A stretch of 14,646 bases of DNA from Lachnospiraceae bacterium UBA4348 (lineage in GTDB: Bacteria > Bacillota > Clostridia > Lachnospirales > Lachnospiraceae): contig DGTA01000115.1 in NCBI GenBank assembly GCA_002394165.1, forward strand, positions 1 to 14,646, read 5' to 3'. Below the pieces are notes generated by a model. It was not told the origin of the DNA. It ran no database searches and saw nothing but the letters and a program-made list of their open reading frames with translations. The position numbers and the translations under genes were made by a program. This document shows positions 6,594 through 12,164 of the stretch, piece by piece (the stretch's first letter is position 1; each line of letters begins with the position of its first letter).

Positions 6594-7823
6594 TTATGCC
6601 CAGGTACCGTTCCGGAAGACCGGAACGATTGTTCCGTCAGGACGGATGCCATCGATGGAGAGGTCATCCGCTCCGACCATGAAGTCCACATGGATGATGG
6701 AGTCATTGATTCCGTGTCCCTGTGCCTGCTCCATGGTCATGTCATCGCCGCCGGGAAGCACTTCCTTGAAGCCCATGCCCAGTGCGCAGTGGCAGCAGGC
6801 GTTTTCGTCAAATAGTGTTTCATAGAACAGGAAGCCGCACTGATTTACCGGGCTTTCTTTCGGGACAAGGGCGACTTCGCCCAGCATGGCGGCGCCTTCA
6901 TCCATTTTGATCATCTTTTCCAGCAGCTTTTGACCTTTCGCAGCCTTGCAGGAGACGGCGCGGCCGTTTTCAAAGGTGATGGAAAAGTCCTCGATCAGCT
7001 GGCTGTTCCAGGAAAGCGGCTTTACGGCGACCAGGGTGCCTTCGCATTTCCCGGCGATGGGAGAAGTAAAGATCTCCTCGGTGGGCATATTCGGGATGTA
7101 GGCGGCGCCGTTCCGGCTGTTGACATCCCTGGCGCCTTCCCACCGGGCTTCGGGGATGAGCGTCACGGAAAAGTCGGTTCCGTTTTCACTTTTATAATGA
7201 AGGCAAGAGAAGGCCTGTTCATTCAGCCAGGCAGCCTTGGTTTCAATGAATTCCGTATGTTTTTTCCATTCTTCGACAGGATCATTGTCCTCGGTGACCC
7301 GTACGGTCTTCAGAATGGCGTCCCACAGCTTATCCACGGCATTTTCGTCATCCGGGAAACATTTCTTTGCCCATTTCTCTGAGGGATAAGCCGCGATCAC
7401 CCACTGATGCTTTCCTTCGATCGCGTTTCTGTAAGGCTTCATCACCTTTCCGCGGGCCTGCATCACACCGGAAAGCTTTTCCGGATCCACGCCGCTTAAA
7501 GCATCCGGATCATCAGAAACAATAAAGATCCGGCACGGCAGGTCTTCCACCATCTGTTTCAGCTTTGCCTCTTCCCAGGGCAGCACTTCAGAAAGGACAT
7601 CCTTCCCGGCATACAGGTAATTGAGCCGCTTCTGGACATCATATGTCCAGTCAACATTCACCTTTTTTGCTCCGGCCTTATAGCATTCTTCCATCAGGAG
7701 CGCCGCAAACTCGTGCTGTTCCACACCGATCGTCAGCAGCACCACCTGGCCGGGCCTGACATTGGCCCCGGTTCGCACGATCAACTCCGCGTATTTCCGA
7801 AGACAGTTTTCCGATATACTCAT
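6594..7823 (-). CDS. M29 family metallo-aminopeptidase (AmpS/AmpT-like)
   Basis: A cytosolic aminopeptidase that removes N-terminal residues from peptides with two divalent metals. 409 residues, the usual family length. Motifs expected to supply metal ligands and catalytic residues are present: MPTEEIFTSP (E250), MLGEVALVP (E316), YETLFDENACCHCALG (Y334 and H345), and HVDFMVG (H378 and D380). The C-terminal DLSIDGIRPDG and RNGTWA ends are also typical. The frame has an ATG at 7829, but AGAGG lies only two bases before it and eight before the ATG at 7823, so MSISENCLRK is the preferred N-terminus. It is transcribed alone from a good promoter and ends in a strong terminator. It probably recycles peptides and so complements the amino acid importer. 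Confidence 0.93.
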   Translation of the reverse strand: MSISENCLRKYAELIVRTGANVRPGQVVLLTIGVEQHEFAALLMEECYKAGAKKVNVDWTYDVQKRLNYLYAGKDVLSEVLPWEEAKLKQMVEDLPCRIFIVSDDPDALSGVDPEKLSGVMQARGKVMKPYRNAIEGKHQWVIAAYPSEKWAKKCFPDDENAVDKLWDAILKTVRVTEDNDPVEEWKKHTEFIETKAAWLNEQAFSCLHYKSENGTDFSVTLIPEARWEGARDVNSRNGAAYIPNMPTEEIFTSPIAGKCEGTLVAVKPLSWNSQLIEDFSITFENGRAVSCKAAKGQKLLEKMIKMDEGAAMLGEVALVPKESPVNQCGFLFYETLFDENACCHCALGMGFKEVLPGGDDMTMEQAQGHGINDSIIHVDFMVGADDLSIDGIRPDGTIVPVFRNGTWA

Positions 7824-7883
7824 GGTCATAACCTCTCTTTCCGCGGCCCGGGCGCCTTAGATCAGTGCCATTGCCGCAACGGA

Positions 7884-7912
7884 AGGATAACACATTATGG
7901 GACATGGGTCAA
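7884..7912 (-). promoter_or_regulatory. Promoter of the M29 aminopeptidase gene
   Basis: TTGACC (7912-7907) and TATCCT (7889-7884) on the minus strand with 17-bp spacing. Predicted start near 7877, giving a 54-nt leader. The -35 box abuts the repeat copy at 7919-7941, so the repeat may have shaped this promoter. Confidence 0.55.
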
Positions 7913-7918
7913 AACTTC

Positions 7919-7941
7919 TGACACAGAACCGTCCCCTGTCA
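7919..7941 (-). repeat. REP-like 23-bp repeat, copy 1
   Basis: Read on the minus strand it starts TGACAGGGGACGG and ends TGTGTCA. It matches 9691-9713 at 22 of 23 bases. The ends TGACA and TGTCA are inverted repeats. It begins 4 bp after the rihB stop codon. I believe similar GGGGACGGTTCT motifs are dispersed in other Firmicute genomes, but that needs a search. Confidence 0.75.
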
Positions 7942-7945
7942 GATT

Positions 7946-8872
7946 CTAGTAACGCCGCAGCGTCTCTTCCACCAGGTCCCAGAAAGCGGGCAGGTCAACG
8001 TCAAGTCCCACCAGTGCATTGGCTTTCTTTCCGGTCCGGCTGTTGATATCGCAGACCGTGCGGCCGTAACAGGGGCCGTGCGTAAGATCGATCTCCACAT
8101 TCATAGACTGAGTTTTGAAAAGCTCCGGCGCTGCCAGATAAGCTACCGCCGTCACGTCGTGAACCGGACCGGCGGACAGCCCGTTCAGGCGCTGTGTGTT
8201 AAAGGTGAAGCGCATGATATCCGAAAACAGCTTTCCGGCCCTGTTGCCGATGGCTTCCATGCGGCGGATCACATCCATGTCCGCGAGTGTGCGGTTTGTC
8301 AGATCCAGGCCCATCATCACGATCGGGACACCTGAGGTGAAGACGATATGGGCAGCCTCCGGATCGGCCAGGATATTGAACTCCGCAGCCGGGGTGGCAT
8401 TGCCTGCGCCTACGGCGCCGCCCATAAGGCAGATGCGGCGGATCTTCGGGATGATGGCGGGCTCGAGCCGCATAGCCATGGCGATATTGGTGAGCGGGGC
8501 TGTCGGCACCAGCGTGATGTCTCCATCAGAGTTTAGAAGGGTTCTGATCAGAAACGAGACGGCGTGCTCCTTTTCAGCTTCGCGGACCCTTTTTTCAAAC
8601 ACCGGGCCGTCGAGTCCCGTCTTTCCGTGAATATCCCCCGCAACGACCTGCTCCCTGACTAGCGGGCGGTCACAGCCTCTGTATACCGGGACGTCGATCC
8701 CCATATGCTGGCAGACATTGAGCGTGTTCTCCACCGTTCTTTCCAGCACCTGGTTGCCGGCTGTCACCGTCACGCCCAGCAGCTTCAGAGACGGATGGGC
8801 GGCCGCGAGCAGCAGTGCGATCGCATCGTCATGTCCCGTGTCACAATCCAATATCATTTTGATCTGTTCCAT
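7946..8872 (-). CDS. rihB: Ribonucleoside hydrolase, RihB-like
   Basis: Hydrolyses the N-glycosidic bond of ribonucleosides to free base and ribose in the cytosol. 308 residues. The calcium-binding signature DCDTGHDDAIAL starts at D9, with D11, D15 and D16. Also present: IHGKTGLDGPVFE (about 81-93), the LMGGA turn, EFNILADPEAAHIVF with N166, and GPVHDVTAVAYL with H238 and D239. Line by line it resembles E. coli RihB (pyrimidine-specific) more than generic IunH proteins, for example MMGLDLTN and GPCYGRTVCD. AAAGGAA precedes the ATG. It is divergent from a YeiL-like regulator gene, the same pairing as rihB-yeiL in E. coli, which supports the assignment. Substrate preference is inferred. Confidence 0.92.
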   Translation of the reverse strand: MEQIKMILDCDTGHDDAIALLLAAAHPSLKLLGVTVTAGNQVLERTVENTLNVCQHMGIDVPVYRGCDRPLVREQVVAGDIHGKTGLDGPVFEKRVREAEKEHAVSFLIRTLLNSDGDITLVPTAPLTNIAMAMRLEPAIIPKIRRICLMGGAVGAGNATPAAEFNILADPEAAHIVFTSGVPIVMMGLDLTNRTLADMDVIRRMEAIGNRAGKLFSDIMRFTFNTQRLNGLSAGPVHDVTAVAYLAAPELFKTQSMNVEIDLTHGPCYGRTVCDINSRTGKKANALVGLDVDLPAFWDLVEETLRRY

Positions 8873-8884
8873 AAATTCCTTTCC

Positions 8885-8913
8885 AGGGGTCTGACCCCTC
8901 CGCGGGAACCCGC
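8885..8913. repeat. Two adjacent short palindromes in the rihB leader
   Basis: AGGGGTCTGACCCCT (8885-8899) has 7-bp arms around one base. GCGGGAACCCGC (8902-8913) has 5-bp arms. Both lie within the transcribed leader of rihB, just ahead of its ribosome binding site. The first resembles GGGGTCAGACCCC-type dispersed motifs; the second may form a hairpin. Confidence 0.55.
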
Positions 8914-8945
8914 ATAAAATGGCTCTTTTCTTTTTTCATTTTTTA

Positions 8946-8951
8946 ATTATA
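8946..8951 (-). promoter_or_regulatory. Predicted -10 box of rihB (activator-dependent type)
   Basis: TATAAT on the minus strand gives a predicted start at 8939. No good -35 hexamer lies 16-18 bp upstream (TATTTT or ATTTTG), which suits a promoter that needs an activator. Confidence 0.55.
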
Positions 8952-8974
8952 GTAGAAGATAAGAAATCAAAATA

Positions 8975-8986
8975 CGAGATATCTCG
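8975..8986. promoter_or_regulatory. Candidate operator for the YeiL-like regulator
   Basis: CGAGATATCTCG is a perfect 12-bp palindrome in the divergent region. Its centre (8980.5) is at -41.5 from the predicted rihB start, the class II position of CRP/FNR activators. It also lies 33 bp before the regulator's ATG, so autoregulation is possible. Confidence 0.55.
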
Positions 8987-9018
8987 CATTTTTATCAGGA
9001 AAGGTGAATGAATAATAG

Positions 9019-9693
9019 ATGGAAACGGTCAAAGATAAAAAAAGACTGGCGAAGGCGCTGCGCGATTCTTCCTGCTTTGAGCTTTTCCCGAAGGAGATGG
9101 GGCACTACGCGCTCCTGCAGCTGGCCCGGCCGGGTGAGATCCTCATCTCGCAGGGAAGCGAACCGGAAAACCTGCTTTTTCTGGTGAGGGGGCGCTGCAG
9201 CGTCAGCTGCGTGCTGCCAAACGGTAAGGAGATCATCTTAAGCAGCCTCTCCGACCGGAGCCTCATCGGAGAGATAGAGCTGATCAGCCCGGAGCGCTCA
9301 TCGCTCACGGTGCAGGCACTGACCGCCTGCGAATTACTGGCGTTCCCGATGTCGGCCGCGCGCTCCATCCTGCTGGAGGATGCGGCTTTTCTACGAAAGC
9401 TGTGTGTCCTGCTAGGGAAAAAGGAAGCTCACGGAGTGCAGCGCTTTTTCGCTGCCAGCGGATATCCTCTGGAGAACCGGCTGGCCGCCTTTATCCTTGA
9501 GCAGCGGGAGGGCAGTGAGTATCGTGTCCGGAAAAACCGGGCTGCCCAGTCGCTGGGTGTATCCTACCGTCATCTGGAAACGGTCCTGGGCCGCCTTGTA
9601 CAGGAAGGGATACTCACCAAAAACCGGTTTGTATATCATATAGAAAAAGAAGAAGTGCTGAGAGAGCTTGCCGGAGAGATCCTGAAAGTATGA
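9019..9693 (+). CDS. yeiL: CRP/FNR-family transcriptional regulator, YeiL-like
   Basis: A DNA-binding regulator of 224 residues. Residues about 25-115 form the cyclic-nucleotide-type beta barrel (RPGEILISQGSEPENLLFLVRG, then SLIGEIELISPERSS with E85 and an R93-S94 pair at the effector pocket). A dimerisation helix follows, then a winged helix-turn-helix at about 168-205 (KNRAAQSLGVSYRHLETVLGRL). The stretches IGEIELI, FLRKLCV, NRLAAFIL and LGVSYRHL match E. coli YeiL as I remember it, and the gene is divergent from a rihB homologue as in E. coli. E. coli YeiL has been linked to stationary-phase nitrogen survival; its effector is unsettled. The five cysteines (19, 60, 64, 104, 129) could matter for redox sensing. 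AGGAAAGG is rather far from the ATG (about 14 bases). The stop codon is the first three bases of the repeat element downstream. Confidence 0.88.
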   Translation: METVKDKKRLAKALRDSSCFELFPKEMGHYALLQLARPGEILISQGSEPENLLFLVRGRCSVSCVLPNGKEIILSSLSDRSLIGEIELISPERSSLTVQALTACELLAFPMSAARSILLEDAAFLRKLCVLLGKKEAHGVQRFFAASGYPLENRLAAFILEQREGSEYRVRKNRAAQSLGVSYRHLETVLGRLVQEGILTKNRFVYHIEKEEVLRELAGEILKV

Positions 9694-9713
9694 CAGGGGA
9701 CGGTTCTCTGTCA
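9691..9713 (+). repeat. REP-like 23-bp repeat, copy 2 (left end of element)
   Basis: Starts TGACAGGGGACGG and ends TCTGTCA, differing from the copy at 7919-7941 at one base. The first TGA is the stop codon of the YeiL-like gene. The right end of the element (9911-9924) carries only the shared TGACAGGGGAC part, inverted. Confidence 0.75.
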
Positions 9714-9755
9714 GCCTGTGCCTGCAGGGGGACACTGCTCTTTAAAGTGATTGAA

Positions 9756-9891
9756 AAAAAGGAAACACCCTGTTCCAAAGGGGACCTACCGAAGCGCCGG
9801 TACTTGACGAGGACTTTAGTCCGAGTCTTATGTACCGCTGCGCTTCGGTGAGAACGCGAGTGTGCCCCGTGGAACAGGGTGTTTCCTTTTT
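9756..9891 (+). ncRNA. Candidate structured RNA / bidirectional terminator hairpin
   Basis: A perfect 21-bp basal stem flanked by A7 and T5 runs can terminate transcription from both converging genes. Unlike a plain terminator it carries a 94-nt internal domain. The apex reads GAC, GA, GGAC, loop TTTA, GTCC, GA, GTC: two G-A dinucleotides face each other as tandem sheared pairs. This holds only for the plus-strand RNA (the minus strand would give U-C mismatches). A 15-nt unpaired stretch (9850-9864) lies on the 3' side. I do not recognise the family. Confidence 0.55.
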
Positions 9892-9893
9892 GC

Positions 9894-10784
9894 TCAGATG
9901 CGTGAAGAGAAGTGTCCCCTGTCATAAAGTTGATTCAGAAATCTCTCCGCGATCGGCGAGAAGGTCTGGTACTTCTTCCATACGAGATACAGGTTTGTCT
10001 CCAGGCGCGGTGTGAGCGGACGGAAAGCCAGTCCGCTTCCGGGGGAGGTGTTCACCAGCCGGTTGAAGGTCAGCAGGTAGCCCAGATGCTCTTTCGTGAA
10101 GATCGATGCGTTATAGGAGAGGCGGAAGGAGCCTTCAAGGTGAAGGCGGTCCATCTTTTCGCCGGCCCAGAGCGGAATGTCGTTTTCCCAGCTCTGCTCT
10201 GAACAGAACAGCGGCAGTCCGATCAGGTCATCCACTTGGATGGCTTTTTTAGATGCGAGGGCGTCATCCTCGGGCATGACAAGGCCCCACTCCTCCGCTT
10301 CCGGAAAGACAAGCGATTCATAACGGCTCGTGTCCGGAGCTTCGGCGAGGACGATGAAGTCGAGCAGCCCTTTATCCAGTTTTTCGATGACCTGTTCCGT
10401 GTCACCGCTGGTGATGTGATAATGGAGATCAGGGAAGGACTGCTTGAACACATGGATCTGCCTGGCCAGATAGCTGATCTGATAAGCTTCCGCCAGGCCG
10501 AAGTACAGCTCTCCGCCGGTGAGGCGGTCAAGAGAGATAAATTCGTGTTCGATCTTATCCGCCATGCTGACCAGGTCCTCGGCGCGGCTGCGGAGGAGGT
10601 TTCCTTCGTCGGTCAGTTTGATGCTGAAGCTGTGGCGGGTGAACAGTTTTTTGCCAAGCTCATCCTCCAGCGCCTTCAGCGCTTTCGACAGAGTCGGCTG
10701 CGTCACATGGAGCGCCTGCGCCGCCCGCGTCATGTTTTCTTCTCTTGCAGCCGCAAGAAAATATCTGAGTGTCCGAATTTCCAT
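9894..10784 (-). CDS. LysR-family transcriptional regulator
   Basis: 296 residues. The winged helix-turn-helix is at the N-terminus (helix-turn-helix about 18-37, MTRAAQALHVTQPTLSKALK, followed by LEDELGKKLF). The periplasmic-binding-like effector domain covers about 90-290 (GELYFGLAEAYQISYLARQ onward). The frame is open 69 bp further upstream, but AGGAGG stands nine bases before the ATG at 10784, and MEIRTLRYFLAAAREEN is the classic LysR start. It is divergent from the small-protein/hydrolase genes, which it probably controls, and its own promoter is overlapped by an operator. The last codons (from GAC AGG GGA to the stop) lie inside the repeat element, so the native C-terminus has been replaced or extended by element sequence. 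Confidence 0.93.
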   Translation of the reverse strand: MEIRTLRYFLAAAREENMTRAAQALHVTQPTLSKALKALEDELGKKLFTRHSFSIKLTDEGNLLRSRAEDLVSMADKIEHEFISLDRLTGGELYFGLAEAYQISYLARQIHVFKQSFPDLHYHITSGDTEQVIEKLDKGLLDFIVLAEAPDTSRYESLVFPEAEEWGLVMPEDDALASKKAIQVDDLIGLPLFCSEQSWENDIPLWAGEKMDRLHLEGSFRLSYNASIFTKEHLGYLLTFNRLVNTSPGSGLAFRPLTPRLETNLYLVWKKYQTFSPIAERFLNQLYDRGHFSSRI

Positions 10785-10809
10785 AAATGCCCGCCTCCTG
10801 TCCCATTGA

Positions 10810-10843
10810 CATGATATTCGAAATATGAATATCATGATATTCA
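10810..10843. promoter_or_regulatory. LysR-type operator with three half-sites
   Basis: Half-sites ATGATATTC or its complement lie at 10811-10819, 10827-10835 and 10834-10842. The first two make a perfect 10-bp inverted repeat (CATGATATTC, 7-nt gap, GAATATCATG), and the last two make the 18-bp palindrome TGAATATCATGATATTCA. It covers the predicted lysR start, so autorepression and control of the divergent operon are expected. Confidence 0.75.
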
Positions 10844-10871
10844 ATATAACCATTAGTTAGACCATCGTCAA
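10843..10871 (-). promoter_or_regulatory. Promoter of the LysR gene
   Basis: TTGACG (10871-10866) and TATATT (10848-10843) on the minus strand with a 17-bp spacer. Predicted start near 10836, inside the operator palindrome. Confidence 0.7.
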
Positions 10872-10876
10872 GCTGG

Positions 10877-10882
10877 TATACT
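10877..10882 (+). promoter_or_regulatory. Candidate -10 box of the divergent operon
   Basis: TATACT, with no good -35 hexamer (TAGTTA at 17 bp, TTAGTT at 18 bp). This suits activation by the neighbouring LysR protein bound upstream at 10810-10843. Confidence 0.45.
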
Positions 10883-10917
10883 GTGGGCATGAGAAGAACG
10901 GAGAGGAGTGACCGGGA

Positions 10918-11157
10918 GTGGAGCACACAGACGTTGTAAAACGTAATCTGCTGGATGCCGGATGCAGTGACAGTTCCGCTGATTTTGTGGAACAGCTGGT
11001 AAAGGCGGGGCGGCTTACAGATGCCCTTCAAGAAATGAGGGTGATCCGTTGTGACCTGATGGATGCGCTTCATCAGAGCCAGCGGAAGGTGGACTGCCTG
11101 GATTATCTCATCCGGAAGACAGAAAAAGAGATCAGATCTACGACAGAAAGGCGGTAA
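10918..11157 (+). CDS. Small hypothetical protein (79 aa, GTG start)
   Basis: A GTG start with AGGAG nine bases upstream. The product is charged, mostly helical and cytosolic, with a DAGCSDSSADFVEQLVKAGRL segment and a C-terminal helix (DALHQSQRKVDCLDYLIRKTEKEI) likely to form a coiled coil. The QRKVDCLDYLI motif occurs in small uncharacterised clostridial proteins next to regulators and hydrolases (recalled, not searched). It ends 5 bp before the hydrolase ATG, so the two are co-transcribed and perhaps translationally coupled. Its role is unknown; it could be a small partner or regulatory protein. Confidence 0.75.
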   Translation: MEHTDVVKRNLLDAGCSDSSADFVEQLVKAGRLTDALQEMRVIRCDLMDALHQSQRKVDCLDYLIRKTEKEIRSTTERR

Positions 11158-11162
11158 TTATC

Positions 11163-12143
11163 ATGATGAAGACAGAACAGCTGAACCTGGTGCAGGAATG
11201 GGACAAAACCTTCCCCAAAAGTGATATAGTAGATCACAGCAAAGTGACCTTTGTGAACCATTTCGGGATCACCCTCGCGGCGGATATGTATGTCCCGAAA
11301 GGGGCAGCCGGCCCGCTTCCCGCCATTGCCGTGTGCGGACCCTTCGGAGCCTGCAAGGAGCAGTCCTCCGGCCTGTATGCGCAGGAGATGGCGGAGCGCG
11401 GTTTCCTGACGATCGCCTTCGATCCCTCTTTTACCGGTGAGTCGGGCGGCTTCCCGCGCGCCATGCACTCACCCGACATCGACGTGGAGGATTTCCAGGC
11501 AGCGGTTGATTTCCTTTCCGTCCATGAGATGGTCGATCCGGACCGGATCGGCATCATCGGCATCTGCGGATGGGGCGGCATGGCACTGCAGACAGCCTGC
11601 GTGGATACCCGCGTCAAGGCAACCGTGACATCCACCATGTATGACATGTCCCGCGTTGCAGGAAACGGATATTTTGACGGGGCTGACAGCAAAGACGAGC
11701 GCATGGCGGCGCGCAAGGCCGTAAATGCCCAGAGGATCGAGGACTATAAGAACGGCAGCTATAAGAGAGCGGGCGGTGTGGTCGATCCGCTGCCGGAGGA
11801 TGCACCGTTCTTTGTGAAGGACTACTATGATTATTATAAGACAGAGCGCGGCTATCATCCCAGGTCACTCAACTCCAATGACGGATGGACGGTCACCACG
11901 CAGACCTCGCTGATGAATACGCGCCTTTTCACCTACGCCGGCGAGATCGACAGCGCCGTTTTGATGATCCACGGCGACAAGGCTCATTCCTGCTATCTGA
12001 GCCGCGAGACATTCCCTCTCCTGAAGGGAGACAACAAAGAGCTTCTGCTTATCCCGGGAGCTGTCCACACCGATCTGTACGATCGCAAAGACATCATCCC
12101 CTTTGACAGGATCCAGGGATTCTTTGAAAATTATCTTAAATAA
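11163..12143 (+). CDS. Alpha/beta hydrolase with cysteine nucleophile (dienelactone hydrolase-like)
   Basis: 326 residues with no signal peptide. A central strand order typical of alpha/beta hydrolases is visible. The nucleophile elbow reads GICGWGG (C135), with acid D272 in MIHGDKAHS and H302 in GAVHTDLYD. A cysteine in place of serine is typical of dienelactone hydrolase and the related YcjY-type proteins. The CGPFGACKEQSSG oxyanion segment (58-70) and FDPSFTGESGG (86-96) also match that group. Natural substrates of the group are mostly unknown, so the ester or lactone cleaved here is not assigned. Either of two adjacent ATGs (11163, 11166) may start it. It is followed after 21 bp by the DUF3737 gene. 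Confidence 0.9.
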   Translation: MMKTEQLNLVQEWDKTFPKSDIVDHSKVTFVNHFGITLAADMYVPKGAAGPLPAIAVCGPFGACKEQSSGLYAQEMAERGFLTIAFDPSFTGESGGFPRAMHSPDIDVEDFQAAVDFLSVHEMVDPDRIGIIGICGWGGMALQTACVDTRVKATVTSTMYDMSRVAGNGYFDGADSKDERMAARKAVNAQRIEDYKNGSYKRAGGVVDPLPEDAPFFVKDYYDYYKTERGYHPRSLNSNDGWTVTTQTSLMNTRLFTYAGEIDSAVLMIHGDKAHSCYLSRETFPLLKGDNKELLLIPGAVHTDLYDRKDIIPFDRIQGFFENYLK

Positions 12144-12164
12144 CAAATGTAAAAGGAAAAACTG

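Larger units (their letters stand above)
9689..9926. mobile_element. 238-bp palindromic MITE/REP-like element with structured core
   Basis: The ends TATGACAGGGGAC (9689-9701) and GTCCCCTGTCATA (9914-9926) are perfect 13-bp inverted repeats, which may be TA target duplications plus an 11-bp terminal repeat. Nested pairings inside: GGGGACACT / AGTGTCCCC (9728-9736 / 9911-9919), a perfect 21-bp stem (9756-9776 / 9871-9891), GGGG/CCCC (9780-9783 / 9865-9868), a 10-bp stem (9788-9797 / 9840-9849), CGGTAC / GTACCG (9798-9803 / 9832-9837), and an apical hairpin with tandem G-A mismatches. It carries no open frame of its own and no transposase. It fills the whole gap between the convergent yeiL-like and LysR genes and overlaps both 3' ends. 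Confidence 0.7.

Noticed and set aside
9804..9829. Kink-turn at the apical hairpin
   Set aside because: Tandem G-A pairs are present, but the 3-nt one-sided bulge that defines a kink-turn is not.
9804..9830. Resemblance of TTGACGAGGA to a conserved stretch of the glmS ribozyme
   Set aside because: The rest of the glmS core (AGCGCC start, CGGCGGAUG-type segment) is absent, no glmS gene follows, and the local fold is a simple tandem-GA hairpin.
10236..10814. 192-codon plus-strand frame opposite LysR
   Set aside because: An antisense shadow of a gene with clear LysR motifs.
10785..10853. N-terminal extension of the LysR protein
   Set aside because: It would be encoded by the operator and leader region; AGGAGG and the classic LysR N-terminus place the start at 10784.
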